This document shows positions 25,036 through 35,457 of a DNA stretch of 64,000 nt, one piece after another. Source of the stretch: Kerstersia gyiorum (lineage in GTDB: Bacteria; Pseudomonadota; Gammaproteobacteria; Burkholderiales; Burkholderiaceae_B); NCBI RefSeq assembly GCF_004216755.1, contig NZ_SGWZ01000001.1, forward strand, positions 434,001-498,000, given 5' to 3'. Under the pieces are notes generated by a model. That model ran no database searches and was not told where the DNA came from. It was given only the letters and a program-made list of their open reading frames with translations. Positions within the stretch are counted from its first letter, which is position 1; each line of letters begins with the position of its first letter. The translations under genes were made by a program, and so were the position numbers.

Positions 25036-25506
25036 ATGCCCCGTCGTCGCGAAGTACCTAAGCGCGAGATCCTGCCGGATCCCAAGTTCGGCAGCGTCGA
25101 ACTCGCGAAATTCATGAACGTCGTCATGCTCTCGGGCAAGAAGGCGGTTGCCGAGCGTATCGTCTACGGCGCGCTCGAGCAAATCCAGGCCAAGACCGGC
25201 AAAGAGCCGATCGAGGTCTTCAATACTGCGATCAACAACGTCAAGCCCCTGGTTGAAGTGAAGAGCCGCCGTGTCGGTGGCGCCAACTACCAGGTGCCCG
25301 TGGAAGTCCGCCCTGTGCGCCGCCTGGCCCTGGCCATGCGCTGGATGCGTGAAGCCGCCAAGAAGCGTGGCGAGAAGTCCATGGACCTGCGTCTGGCCGG
25401 CGAACTGCTGGATGCCGCTGAAGGTCGTGGCGCTGCAATGAAGAAACGCGAAGATACCCACAAGATGGCCGAAGCCAACAAGGCATTCAGCCACTTCCGT
25501 TGGTAA
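25036..25506 (+). CDS. rpsG: 30S ribosomal protein S7
   Basis: S7 starts assembly of the 30S head by binding the 3' domain of 16S rRNA. The 156-residue protein begins MPRRREVPKREILPDPKFGS and contains the conserved VEVKSRRVGGANYQVPVEV and GEKSMDLRLAGEL. An AAGGAAG lies about eight bases before the ATG. In E. coli, S7 represses its own operon through the rpsL-rpsG spacer. The spacer here is long enough for such a structure, but no matching fold was identified by eye. Confidence 0.98.
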   Translation: MPRRREVPKREILPDPKFGSVELAKFMNVVMLSGKKAVAERIVYGALEQIQAKTGKEPIEVFNTAINNVKPLVEVKSRRVGGANYQVPVEVRPVRRLALAMRWMREAAKKRGEKSMDLRLAGELLDAAEGRGAAMKKREDTHKMAEANKAFSHFRW

Positions 25507-25533
25507 TCCAGCTGGTAAATTAAGGACACTCTC

Positions 25534-27636
<2,103 letters not shown>

Positions 27637-27648
27637 TCAAAAGACATC

Positions 27649-27672
27649 GGCCATCCCTGCCAGGGGATGGCC
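27649..27672 (+). other. Hairpin between fusA and tuf
   Basis: A nine-base-pair stem GGCCATCCC/GGGATGGCC with a six-base loop lies 12 bases after the fusA stop. It has no adjacent T run, so it is more likely a partial terminator or an mRNA-processing or stability element that adjusts the ratio of EF-Tu to EF-G. Confidence 0.5.
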
Positions 27673-27710
27673 GTCAACAAGTTTTCCTTGCATTGATAAA
27701 GGGATGAATC

Positions 27711-28901
27711 ATGGCAAAAGGTAAGTTTGAACGCACCAAGCCGCACGTGAACGTCGGCACGATCGGTCACGTTGACCACGGCAAGACGACGCTGACGGCG
27801 GCAATCGCCACGGTGCTGTCCAAGCAATTTGGCGGCGAAGCCAAGGGCTACGACCAGATCGACAACGCGCCGGAAGAAAAGGCTCGTGGTATCACGATCA
27901 ACACCTCGCACGTGGAATACGAGACGAAGTCGCGCCACTATGCGCACGTTGACTGCCCGGGCCACGCGGACTATGTGAAGAACATGATCACGGGTGCAGC
28001 GCAGATGGACGGCGCGATCCTGGTGGTGTCGTCGGCTGACGGTCCCATGCCGCAAACGCGCGAGCACATTCTGCTGAGCCGTCAGGTTGGCGTGCCGTAC
28101 ATCATCGTGTTCCTGAACAAGGCCGACATGGTTGATGACGCCGAGCTGCTGGAACTGGTCGAAATGGAAGTGCGCGAGCTGCTGTCCAAGTACGACTTCC
28201 CGGGCGACGATACCCCGATCATCAAGGGTTCGGCCAAGCTGGCGCTGGAAGGCGACCAATCGGAAATGGGCGAGCCGGCCATTCTGCGTCTGGCCGAAGC
28301 GCTGGATTCGTACATCCCGACGCCTGAGCGCGCCGTGGACGGCACGTTCCTGATGCCTGTGGAAGACGTGTTCTCGATCTCGGGCCGTGGCACGGTGGTG
28401 ACGGGTCGCGTTGAGCGCGGCATCATCAAGGTCGGCGAAGAAATCGAAATCGTCGGTATCCGCGACACCGTGAAGACGACTTGCACGGGCGTGGAAATGT
28501 TCCGCAAGCTGCTGGACCAAGGTCAGGCTGGCGACAACGTCGGTATCCTGCTGCGCGGCACCAAGCGTGAAGAAGTCGAGCGCGGCCAAGTGCTGGCCAA
28601 GCCCGGTTCGATCAAGCCGCACACGGAATTCACCGCCGAGGTGTACATCCTGTCGAAGGAAGAAGGCGGCCGCCACACCCCGTTCTTCAACGGCTATCGT
28701 CCCCAGTTCTACTTCCGTACCACGGACGTGACGGGCACGATCGACCTGCCGGCTGACAAGGAAATGGTTCTGCCGGGCGACAACGTCTCCATCGTTGTGA
28801 AGCTGCTGGCCCCCATCGCCATGGAAGAAGGTCTGCGTTTCGCCATCCGTGAAGGCGGTCGTACCGTCGGCGCCGGCGTCGTTGCCAGCATCATCAAGTA
28901 A
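27711..28901 (+). CDS. tuf: Translation elongation factor Tu
   Basis: EF-Tu carries aminoacyl-tRNA to the ribosome. The 396-residue protein has the P-loop GHVDHGKTTLTAAI, DCPGHADYVKNMI and NKADMVDD motifs and the three usual domains. It is in the str operon position behind fusA. Related bacteria normally carry a second copy near rpoBC, which is not in this window. An AAAGGGATGA precedes the ATG. Confidence 0.98.
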   Translation: MAKGKFERTKPHVNVGTIGHVDHGKTTLTAAIATVLSKQFGGEAKGYDQIDNAPEEKARGITINTSHVEYETKSRHYAHVDCPGHADYVKNMITGAAQMDGAILVVSSADGPMPQTREHILLSRQVGVPYIIVFLNKADMVDDAELLELVEMEVRELLSKYDFPGDDTPIIKGSAKLALEGDQSEMGEPAILRLAEALDSYIPTPERAVDGTFLMPVEDVFSISGRGTVVTGRVERGIIKVGEEIEIVGIRDTVKTTCTGVEMFRKLLDQGQAGDNVGILLRGTKREEVERGQVLAKPGSIKPHTEFTAEVYILSKEEGGRHTPFFNGYRPQFYFRTTDVTGTIDLPADKEMVLPGDNVSIVVKLLAPIAMEEGLRFAIREGGRTVGAGVVASIIK

Positions 28902-28966
28902 GCATTGCTGCTTGTTGCGGGGGCCTGTTGGCTCCCGCGTCCAAACCGCGTTCTTTAGGAATTCCA

Positions 28967-29275
28967 ATGAAAAACCAGAAAATCCGCATCCGTCTGAAAG
29001 CGTTCGACTACAAGCTCATCGACCAATCGGCCGCTGAAATCGTCGAAACTGCCAAGCGCACTGGTGCTGTGGTCCGTGGTCCGGTTCCCCTGCCCACCCG
29101 TATCCGTCGCTATGATGTGCTGCGTTCGCCGCACGTCAACAAGACGTCGCGTGATCAGTTCGAAATCCGCACGCACCAACGCCTGATGGATATCGTGGAT
29201 CCCACCGACAAGACGGTTGATGCGCTGATGCGCCTGGACTTGCCGGCTGGTGTGGACGTCGATATCGCTGTCTAA
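28967..29275 (+). CDS. rpsJ: 30S ribosomal protein S10
   Basis: S10 is a head protein of the 30S subunit and, as NusE, also part of the NusB-NusE antitermination complex. The 102-residue sequence starts MKNQKIRIRLKAFDYKLID and contains GPVPLPTRIRRYDVLRSPHVNKTSRDQFE. The ATG at 28967 has AGGA seven bases upstream. It is normally the first gene of the S10 operon. Here it ends the str unit, with a terminator after it, and rplC follows only 3.1 kb later. Confidence 0.98.
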   Translation: MKNQKIRIRLKAFDYKLIDQSAAEIVETAKRTGAVVRGPVPLPTRIRRYDVLRSPHVNKTSRDQFEIRTHQRLMDIVDPTDKTVDALMRLDLPAGVDVDIAV

Positions 29276-29344
29276 GCCTTATCGCGCGCTTGCAGGGCGC
29301 AGGGGGTTCCCCGGAGCAGCCTGGCAGCCCTGATGCAGGCACGA

Positions 29345-29371
29345 AGACACTCTACGGAGTGTCTTTTTTTT
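29345..29371 (+). terminator. Rho-independent terminator after rpsJ
   Basis: The stem AGACACTC/GAGTGTCT encloses TACG, a stable four-base loop, and is followed by eight T residues. It lies 69 bases after rpsJ and should end the str transcript before the interrupting genes. Confidence 0.92.
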
Positions 29372-29413
29372 CGCCCACGCAGGGCGTTGCGGGCAAAGCA
29401 GGGCTGTCGGGAT

Positions 29414-30310
29414 TCAGACCGCAAACGGCTCGATATCGACGCCCAGCAGGCGCAGCATCTGCCTGAGTCCGTCGAGCGGATATGCGGGGGTTGCACTGGC
29501 CAGGCACAGCACCTTGCCGCTGCCGGTGGAGACATGGGGCTGCAGCAGGGGCAGCAATGCCTGTGCCGGGTCGAGGAACAGCATGTCCGGTGCGGCGGCT
29601 TCGAAATAGTGGCGCAGCCATGGCAGGTGGGTGGAAGACAGTGTGCAGGTATCGAGCAGGGGCAGATCCTGGCGCAGTTGCCGCATGAAGTCCGTGACGG
29701 CAAGCTGGGTTGCCTCGGGAGCCGACAGAAAGCGGCCGTCCTCGACATGGGCCACCAGGGATGAGGCATTGACCAGGGTCACCGGGCCGATGCTGTCTGC
29801 AGGACGGCCTGCAGGTGCGGCCGATCCCGTGGCTGTGGCTGTGGCAGGCGGGCTGGCAGGCGCCGCGCTGGCCTGGAGGACGGACTGGGCCTCGCGGGAA
29901 ATGTACGTACGAATTTCCGGGCTGCCGATCAGGGACTGCACGCCCAGTACGGCGATGTGGCCCGAGCGCGATTGCGCCAGGGCGTCGGCGATGGGCGGAT
30001 AGATCCCGAGCACCGGCACCGGCATGGCGGCACGGATGGTGTCGAGCACCATCACTGACGGCGCGTTGGATGCCAGCACCACGGCCTGGGCGCCCAGGCC
30101 GGCCAGGCGCTCTATTGCTGCACCGACCGAGGCGGCCAGTTCGCCGGGCGTGCGGCTGCCGTAGGGGAAGCTGGCGCGATCGGCGAAATAGATAATGTCC
30201 TGTCTGGGGTAGTGGCGCTGTACCAGCTCGACAATGGCATAGCTGCCAATACCGGCGTCAAAAATGCCGATGGGGCGGTGCAGCGCGCTGGCGGAAGGTG
30301 CGATGGACAT
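29414..30310 (-). CDS. MurI-like aspartate/glutamate racemase homologue lacking both catalytic cysteines
   Basis: The 298-residue protein follows the glutamate racemase layout: PIGIFDAGIGSYAIVELV, IIYFADRASFPYGSRTPGEL, VLASNAPSV and DTCTLSSTHLPWL. In MurI the last two are ACNTAS and GCTH, and their cysteines are the two catalytic bases. Here both are serine (Ser81 and Ser226). A 30-residue Ala/Pro/Thr-rich insert interrupts the middle (about 147-172). The enzyme is therefore unlikely to racemise glutamate by the normal mechanism. It may have a regulatory or altered catalytic role. It lies with the TRIC gene in a minus-strand unit inserted between rpsJ and rplC. Confidence 0.8.
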   Translation of the reverse strand: MSIAPSASALHRPIGIFDAGIGSYAIVELVQRHYPRQDIIYFADRASFPYGSRTPGELAASVGAAIERLAGLGAQAVVLASNAPSVMVLDTIRAAMPVPVLGIYPPIADALAQSRSGHIAVLGVQSLIGSPEIRTYISREAQSVLQASAAPASPPATATATGSAAPAGRPADSIGPVTLVNASSLVAHVEDGRFLSAPEATQLAVTDFMRQLRQDLPLLDTCTLSSTHLPWLRHYFEAAAPDMLFLDPAQALLPLLQPHVSTGSGKVLCLASATPAYPLDGLRQMLRLLGVDIEPFAV

Positions 30311-30401
30311 GGCGGCTCCGGTAGGTAGATGGGCGGGCAGACCGGGCCGGCGTCATTGTGCTGGCGGCAGGCGTTGCGCAGCGATGGGCGCAACGCAGGC
30401 G

Positions 30402-31022
30402 TTATTGCTGGTCGCCCCGGTTGTAGATGAACTTGGGCATACTCCAGTCAAAGCGCAGGGCCAGCAGGCGCAGCGCCAGGCCGGCAATCATTGCGGTACC
30501 CATGACCAGGTTGTGGTTCAGTTCGAGCGCCAGGCCGCCCACGTAGAGGCAGCCGGTAAAGATGGAAACGGTGGCATACAGTTCGCTGCGGAACAGCAGC
30601 GGAATGTCATTGCACAGAATGTCCCGCAGGACGCCGCCCACGCAGCCGGTGATCATGCCGGAGGCAATCACGATGATGACGGGCAATTCCATCTCCATGG
30701 CGATATTGCAGCCGATCACGGTGAATACCACCAGGCCGATGGCATCCAGGAACAGGAAGAGCTTGTGCAGACGGTGCATGAAGCGTGCAACCGCAATGGT
30801 GAGCAGTGCCGCGCCGCCGGTGATCAGCAGGTAGTGGGGGTGCTTGACCCAGGTGAGCGGGTAGTGGCCCAGCACGACATCGCGTGCCGAACCGCCGCCC
30901 AGTGCGGTGATGCAACCCAGCAGGAAAACGCCCACCCAGTCCATGTTGCGGCGGCCGGCGGCCAGGGCGGCGGTAATGCCTTCGGCGACGATGGCGATCA
31001 GGTAGAGAATGTGCAGCAGCAT
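30402..31022 (-). CDS. Trimeric intracellular cation (TRIC) channel family protein
   Basis: The 206-residue protein has about seven hydrophobic segments arranged as two similar halves. Each half carries the family glycine motif, GGGSARDVVLG in the first and GGVLRDILC in the second. Prokaryotic TRIC proteins form trimeric K+ channels in the inner membrane. It is divergent from the LysR gene and lies upstream of the racemase-like gene on the same strand, 91 bases apart, so the two may be co-transcribed. Confidence 0.88.
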   Translation of the reverse strand: MLLHILYLIAIVAEGITAALAAGRRNMDWVGVFLLGCITALGGGSARDVVLGHYPLTWVKHPHYLLITGGAALLTIAVARFMHRLHKLFLFLDAIGLVVFTVIGCNIAMEMELPVIIVIASGMITGCVGGVLRDILCNDIPLLFRSELYATVSIFTGCLYVGGLALELNHNLVMGTAMIAGLALRLLALRFDWSMPKFIYNRGDQQ

Positions 31023-31207
31023 GGCGGGCGGATCGTGGCAGGCGGCGGAATGCGCGTATTTTAGAGGGAGGGCTGCCTTGGCAGGTGAAAGGATTCCGCT
31101 ATCATAGTCGCTGGATGCGTGTGTCGCCGGCAGCGGGGTGGTGCCAGCGCAGGAAAAAGGCAGCGGTGGCTGCGAACGGGGTTCCCGGCATCCCAGGAGC
31201 GTATGGC

Positions 31208-32116
31208 ATGCGGCGTGATCTGAACGACCTGTATTACTACGTGGAGGTGGTCGAGCATGGCGGCTTCGCGCCGGCCGGCCGGGTGCTGGGTGTGCCCAAG
31301 TCCAAGCTCAGCCGGCATGTCGCGGTGCTGGAAGAGCGGCTGGGCGTACGTCTAATTCAACGCTCCACGCGGCGTTTCTCGGTGACGGATGTCGGGCAGG
31401 TGTACTACGCTCACTGCAAGGCCATGCTGGTAGAGGCTGACGCAGCCGATGAAGCCGTGGCGTTGGCACACTCCGAACCGCGCGGCATGATACGCATGAC
31501 CTGCCCGGTGGCGCTGCTGGATGCCAGCGTCGGTCAGATGGTGGCGAATTTCATGGCCCGCCACGCGCTGGTGAACATTCATCTGGAAGAAACCAACCGG
31601 CGGGTCGATGTCGTCGGCGAAGGCATGGACATCGCCATCCGCGTGCGGCCGCCTCCCCTGGAAGATAGCGAGCTGGTGATGCGCATCCTGGGCCGCCGGC
31701 GCCAGTGCCTGGTGGCCAGCCCGGCCTTGCTGGCCCGGGAAGGCCGGCCGCGTAAGCCGGACGACCTGCGCAACATGCCCAGCATGGGGCATGGGTTGCA
31801 GCGTGGCGACTTTACCTGGCACCTGCTGGGGCCCGACAATGAAGAAGTTGTCGTGCGCCACCAGCCGCGTCTGGTCACTCGCGGACTGAACGTGCTGCGA
31901 GACGCGGCATTGCAGGGAGTCGGGGTGGTGCGCCTGCCGCACATGATGATCAGCAGCCAGTTGGCGCGCGGCGAATTGGTCAATGTGCTGCCGGGGTGGG
32001 AGCCGCCTTGCGAGATCATGCATGCGGTGTTTGCCTCGCGCCGGGGGCAATTGCCGGCCGTGCGGGCGCTGCTCGATTTTCTGGCGGAAAGCTTCGCCGC
32101 GCAAGGCCAGGAATAG
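31208..32116 (+). CDS. LysR-family transcriptional regulator
   Basis: The 302-residue protein has an N-terminal winged helix-turn-helix (MRRDLNDLYYYVEVVEHGGFAPAG to LIQRSTRRFSVTDVG). The effector domain is of the CrgA/AaeR-like subgroup (LEETNRRVDVVGEGMDIAIRVRPPPLEDSELVMRILG). The ATG at 31208 follows AGGAG by seven bases; the frame is open earlier but without similarity. It is divergent from the TRIC gene, which may be its target. Its 3' end lies just before the promoter of the rplC operon. Confidence 0.9.
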   Translation: MRRDLNDLYYYVEVVEHGGFAPAGRVLGVPKSKLSRHVAVLEERLGVRLIQRSTRRFSVTDVGQVYYAHCKAMLVEADAADEAVALAHSEPRGMIRMTCPVALLDASVGQMVANFMARHALVNIHLEETNRRVDVVGEGMDIAIRVRPPPLEDSELVMRILGRRRQCLVASPALLAREGRPRKPDDLRNMPSMGHGLQRGDFTWHLLGPDNEEVVVRHQPRLVTRGLNVLRDAALQGVGVVRLPHMMISSQLARGELVNVLPGWEPPCEIMHAVFASRRGQLPAVRALLDFLAESFAAQGQE

Positions 32117-32183
32117 GTTTCCTGGCGGTTTCCCTGAGGTGGGCAGCCAGGGCTTGACAAAGGTGTTGCGAGTACGCCAACGA

Positions 32184-32213
32184 TTGCGCATTTTCTGCGC
32201 ATCATGCTAGAAT
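32184..32213 (+). promoter_or_regulatory. Sigma-70 promoter for the rplC-rpsQ operon
   Basis: TTGCGC (32184-32189) and TAGAAT (32208-32213) are 18 bases apart, and a TTGACA element lies somewhat further upstream near 32155. The transcript would start near 32220. Its leader of about 170 bases contains hairpins GGAAAC/GTTTCC (near 32299-32314) and CCCGAC/GTCGGG (near 32346-32365). In other proteobacteria this leader would precede rpsJ and respond to L4; here it precedes rplC. Confidence 0.65.
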
Positions 32214-32392
32214 CGGAGACTTGCCCTAACTGGGGCATTATTCATGTGCGCGCAAACAGTCCGCATGCCGCGTTTTTTTCGCGTCAGGCGGGGTGCCATG
32301 GAAACAGAGGTTTCCTGGTGCAGCTGTTGTGTGCATTAACGCAGCCCCGACCAATCGTAGTCGGGATTAGGGTTACAACCCCGGAGAAAACA

Positions 32393-33082
32393 ATGTCGAA
32401 TCCGACACCCACGCCTGCCGCGTTCCGGCTTGGGCTGGTGGGGCGCAAGGTCGGCATGACCCGCATTTTCACGGATGATGGCGTGTCCATCCCCGTGACC
32501 GTGCTGGACGTGTCGAACAATCGCGTCGCCCAGGTCAAGTCCGTCGAAACCGACGGCTATGCAGCTGTGCAACTGGCCTATGGCGAACGCCGCGCTTCCC
32601 GCGTGACCAAGCCTGAAACCGGCCACTTTGCCAAGGCAGGCATCGAAGCCGGTAGCTCCCTCAAGGAGTTCCGTCTTGACCCCGCCCGCGCCGCCGAGTT
32701 CGCTCCTGGCGCCGTCGTTGCTGTTGAAAGCGTGTTCGAAGCCGGCCAAAAGGTCGACGTCACTGGCACCAGCATCGGTAAGGGCTTTGCAGGTACCATC
32801 AAGCGCCACAACTTCGGCTCTCAGCGTGCTTCGCACGGTAACTCCCGCTCGCACCGCGTGCCCGGCTCCATCGGCCAGGCGCAGGATCCGGGCCGGATTT
32901 TCCCGGGCAAGAAGATGTCTGGCCATATGGGCGACGTGACCCGCACTGTTCAGAACCTGGACATCGTGCGCGTCGACGCCGAGCGCGGTCTGTTGCTCGT
33001 CAAGGGCGCCGTTCCCGGTCACGCTGGCGCTAACATCATTGTGCGTCCTGCCGTCAAGACGCCGCTGAAGAAGGGTGCCTAA
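32393..33082 (+). CDS. rplC: 50S ribosomal protein L3
   Basis: L3 is one of the first proteins to bind 23S rRNA. The 229-residue protein has LGLVGRKVGMTRIF near the start and the long loop that reaches the peptidyl-transferase centre (SQRASHGNSRSHRVPGSIGQAQDPGRIFPGKKM). In that loop the glutamine of GQAQDPG is the site methylated by PrmB in relatives. The ATG at 32393 follows GGAG by eight bases. It now heads its own operon because rpsJ is separated from it. Confidence 0.97.
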   Translation: MSNPTPTPAAFRLGLVGRKVGMTRIFTDDGVSIPVTVLDVSNNRVAQVKSVETDGYAAVQLAYGERRASRVTKPETGHFAKAGIEAGSSLKEFRLDPARAAEFAPGAVVAVESVFEAGQKVDVTGTSIGKGFAGTIKRHNFGSQRASHGNSRSHRVPGSIGQAQDPGRIFPGKKMSGHMGDVTRTVQNLDIVRVDAERGLLLVKGAVPGHAGANIIVRPAVKTPLKKGA

Positions 33083-33085
33083 GCC

Positions 33086-33706
33086 ATGGAAATCAAGCTC
33101 CTGAACGAACAAGGCAAGTCCGAGTCGACCGTCAGCGTCCCGGACGCTGTGTTTGGCCGTGACTTCAACGAAGCCCTGGTGCACCAGATCGTCGTTGCCT
33201 TCCAGGCCAATGCCCGCAGCGGCAACCGTGCCCAGAAGGGTCGTGACGAAGTCAAGCACTCCACCAAGAAGCCATGGCGCCAGAAAGGTACGGGCCGTGC
33301 CCGCGCCGGTATGACGTCCTCGCCGCTGTGGCGTGGGGGTGGTCGTGCATTCCCGAACTCGCCCGACGAAAACTTCAGCCAGAAGATCAACAAGAAGATG
33401 TATCGCGCGGGTATCCGTTCGATCCTCTCTCAGCTGGCTCGCGAAGGCCGTGTGGCCGTCGTCGAAGATTTCGCGCTGGAAACGCCCAAGACCAAGCAGG
33501 CTGTCGAACGCCTGAAGACCCTGGGTCTCGAGTCGGTGCTGATCGTCACGGATTCCGTTGATGAGAACACCTACCTGGCGACGCGCAATCTGCCGCACGT
33601 TGCTGTGATCGAGCCGCGCTACATTGACCCGCTGTCGCTGATTCACTACAAGAATCTGCTGATCACCAAGGCGGCGGTCGCGCAATTCGAGGAGATGCTG
33701 GGATGA
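33086..33706 (+). CDS. rplD: 50S ribosomal protein L4
   Basis: L4 binds 23S rRNA, lines the exit tunnel and, in gammaproteobacteria, represses the S10 operon. The 206-residue product has the tunnel loop KKPWRQKGTGRARAGMTSSPLWRGGG and the C-terminal KNLLITKAAVAQFEEML. It starts three bases after rplC and overlaps rplW by four bases. Confidence 0.97.
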   Translation: MEIKLLNEQGKSESTVSVPDAVFGRDFNEALVHQIVVAFQANARSGNRAQKGRDEVKHSTKKPWRQKGTGRARAGMTSSPLWRGGGRAFPNSPDENFSQKINKKMYRAGIRSILSQLAREGRVAVVEDFALETPKTKQAVERLKTLGLESVLIVTDSVDENTYLATRNLPHVAVIEPRYIDPLSLIHYKNLLITKAAVAQFEEMLG

Positions 33707-33999
33707 GCACGGAACGTTTGCTGCAAGTCATTCTGGCGCCCATCGTGACCGAAAAGGCCACGTTCATCGCCGAAAAGAACGAACAAATCGCCTTCCGTGT
33801 GGTTGCTGACGCGACCAAGCCGGAAATCAAGGCTGCCGTCGAACTGCTCTTCAAGGTGCAGGTCGAGTCCGTGCAGGTCCTCAATCGCAAGGGCAAAGTC
33901 AAACGCTTCGGTCGTTTCAATGGCCGCCGCCGCAATGAGCGCAAGGCATACGTCTCGCTCAAGCCGGGTCAGCAGATCGACTTTGCGGAGGTGAACTAA
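33703..33999 (+). CDS. rplW: 50S ribosomal protein L23
   Basis: L23 lies at the tunnel exit and docks the signal recognition particle and trigger factor. The 98-residue sequence begins MSTERLLQVILAPIVTEKAT and has FKVQVESVQVLNRKGKVKRFGRFNGRR. An ATGA overlap with rplD and immediate abutment to rplB indicate tight translational coupling. Confidence 0.97.
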   Translation: MSTERLLQVILAPIVTEKATFIAEKNEQIAFRVVADATKPEIKAAVELLFKVQVESVQVLNRKGKVKRFGRFNGRRRNERKAYVSLKPGQQIDFAEVN

Positions 34000-34827
34000 A
34001 TGGCCCTCGTTAAAGTCAAGCCGACTTCTGCCGGTCGTCGTGGCCTGATCAAGGTCGTCAACGACAAGCTGCACAAGGGTGCGCCCTACGCACCGCTGCT
34101 CGAAAAGAAGAGCCGCGGTTCGGGCCGCAACAACAATGGCCACATCACGATCCGTCATCGTGGCGGTGGCCACAAGCAGCACTATCGCGTTATCGACTTC
34201 CGTCGCAACAAGGATGGTATCCCGGCACGCGTCGAGCGTCTGGAATACGACCCCAACCGTACCGCGCACATCGCTCTGCTGGTGTACGCAGACGGCGAAC
34301 GTCGTTACATCATTGCTCCCCGTGGCCTGGAAGTCGGCGCAACGGTGTTCTCTGGTGTTGATGCCCCGATCCGCGTTGGCAACACGCTGCCGATCCGCAA
34401 CATTCCGGTGGGTTCGACCATTCATGGTATCGAGCTGCTGCCGGGCAAGGGTGCTCAGATGGCCCGTTCGGCTGGCGCATCCGCCGTTCTGCTGGCCCGC
34501 GAAGGCGTCTACGCCCAAGTGCGTCTGCGCTCCGGTGAAGTGCGTCGCGTGCACATCGAGTGCCGCGCCACCATAGGTGAAGTCGGTAACGAAGAACACA
34601 GCCTGCGCCAGATCGGCAAGGCCGGTGCCGTGCGTTGGCGCGGTATCCGTCCGACGGTCCGCGGTGTTGCCATGAACCCGATCGACCACCCGCACGGTGG
34701 TGGTGAAGGTCGTACTGGCGAAGCACGCGAGCCTGTCAGCCCCTGGGGTACTCCGGCGAAGGGTTTCAAGACCCGTCGCAACAAGCGGACGAACAACATG
34801 ATCGTCCAACGGCGCAAGCGCAAGTAA
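34000..34827 (+). CDS. rplB: 50S ribosomal protein L2
   Basis: L2 is needed for subunit joining and peptidyl transfer. The 275-residue protein has the invariant MNPIDHPHGGGEGRTG segment with the essential histidine, and GFKTRRNKRTNNMIVQRRKRK at its end. It begins on the base after the rplW stop and precedes rpsS by 12 bases. Confidence 0.97.
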   Translation: MALVKVKPTSAGRRGLIKVVNDKLHKGAPYAPLLEKKSRGSGRNNNGHITIRHRGGGHKQHYRVIDFRRNKDGIPARVERLEYDPNRTAHIALLVYADGERRYIIAPRGLEVGATVFSGVDAPIRVGNTLPIRNIPVGSTIHGIELLPGKGAQMARSAGASAVLLAREGVYAQVRLRSGEVRRVHIECRATIGEVGNEEHSLRQIGKAGAVRWRGIRPTVRGVAMNPIDHPHGGGEGRTGEAREPVSPWGTPAKGFKTRRNKRTNNMIVQRRKRK

Positions 34828-34839
34828 GAGGCGAACATC

Positions 34840-35115
34840 ATGTCCCGTTCCGTCAAGAAAGGCCCGTTTGTCGATTCGCACCTGGTTTCCAAGGTCGAAA
34901 AGGCAATCGCGGGCAACGACAAGAGGCCGATCAAAACCTGGTCGCGCCGTTCCACCGTCCTGCCGGAGTTCATCGGCTTGACGATTGCTGTGCACAACGG
35001 TCGTCAGCACGTTCCCGTTTATATCAACGAGAACATGGTTGGCCACAAGTTGGGCGAGTTCGCACTGACCCGTACGTTCAAGGGCCACGCTGCGGACAAG
35101 AAGGCCAAGAGGTAA
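34840..35115 (+). CDS. rpsS: 30S ribosomal protein S19
   Basis: S19 binds the 30S head beside S13. The 91-residue protein begins MSRSVKKGPFVDSHL and contains the conserved RRSTVLPEFIGLTIAVHNG and KLGEFALTRTFKGH. An AGAGGCGAAC stretch serves as ribosome site, and rplV starts three bases after the stop. Confidence 0.97.
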   Translation: MSRSVKKGPFVDSHLVSKVEKAIAGNDKRPIKTWSRRSTVLPEFIGLTIAVHNGRQHVPVYINENMVGHKLGEFALTRTFKGHAADKKAKR

Positions 35116-35118
35116 GCG

Positions 35119-35448
35119 ATGGAAACTACCGCCAATGTCCGTGGGGTTCGTATCTCCGCTCAGAAAGTCCGTCTGGTCGCTGACCAGATCCGTGGCAAGT
35201 CTGTGGCGCAGGCACTGACCATCCTCACGTTCTCGCCCAAGAAGGCCGCCGTCATCCTGAAGAAGGCTGTCGACTCGGCTATCGCCAACGCTGAACACAA
35301 CGACGGCGCCGACATCGACGAACTGAAGGTCACCACGATCTACGTCGACAAGGGTCAGTCGCTGAAGCGTTTTTCCGCACGCGCTAAAGGCCGCGGTAAC
35401 CGTATCGAGAAGCAGACCTGCCACATTGTGGTTAAGGTCGGCGCCTAA
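35119..35448 (+). CDS. rplV: 50S ribosomal protein L22
   Basis: L22 extends a beta hairpin into the exit tunnel next to L4, at the macrolide site. The 109-residue protein has VRISAQKVRLVADQIRGK and the hairpin KRFSARAKGRGNRIEKQTCHI, with no insertion or deletion of the kind seen in macrolide-resistant forms. It precedes rpsC by nine bases. Confidence 0.97.
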   Translation: METTANVRGVRISAQKVRLVADQIRGKSVAQALTILTFSPKKAAVILKKAVDSAIANAEHNDGADIDELKVTTIYVDKGQSLKRFSARAKGRGNRIEKQTCHIVVKVGA

Positions 35449-35457
35449 GGAGTCAAG

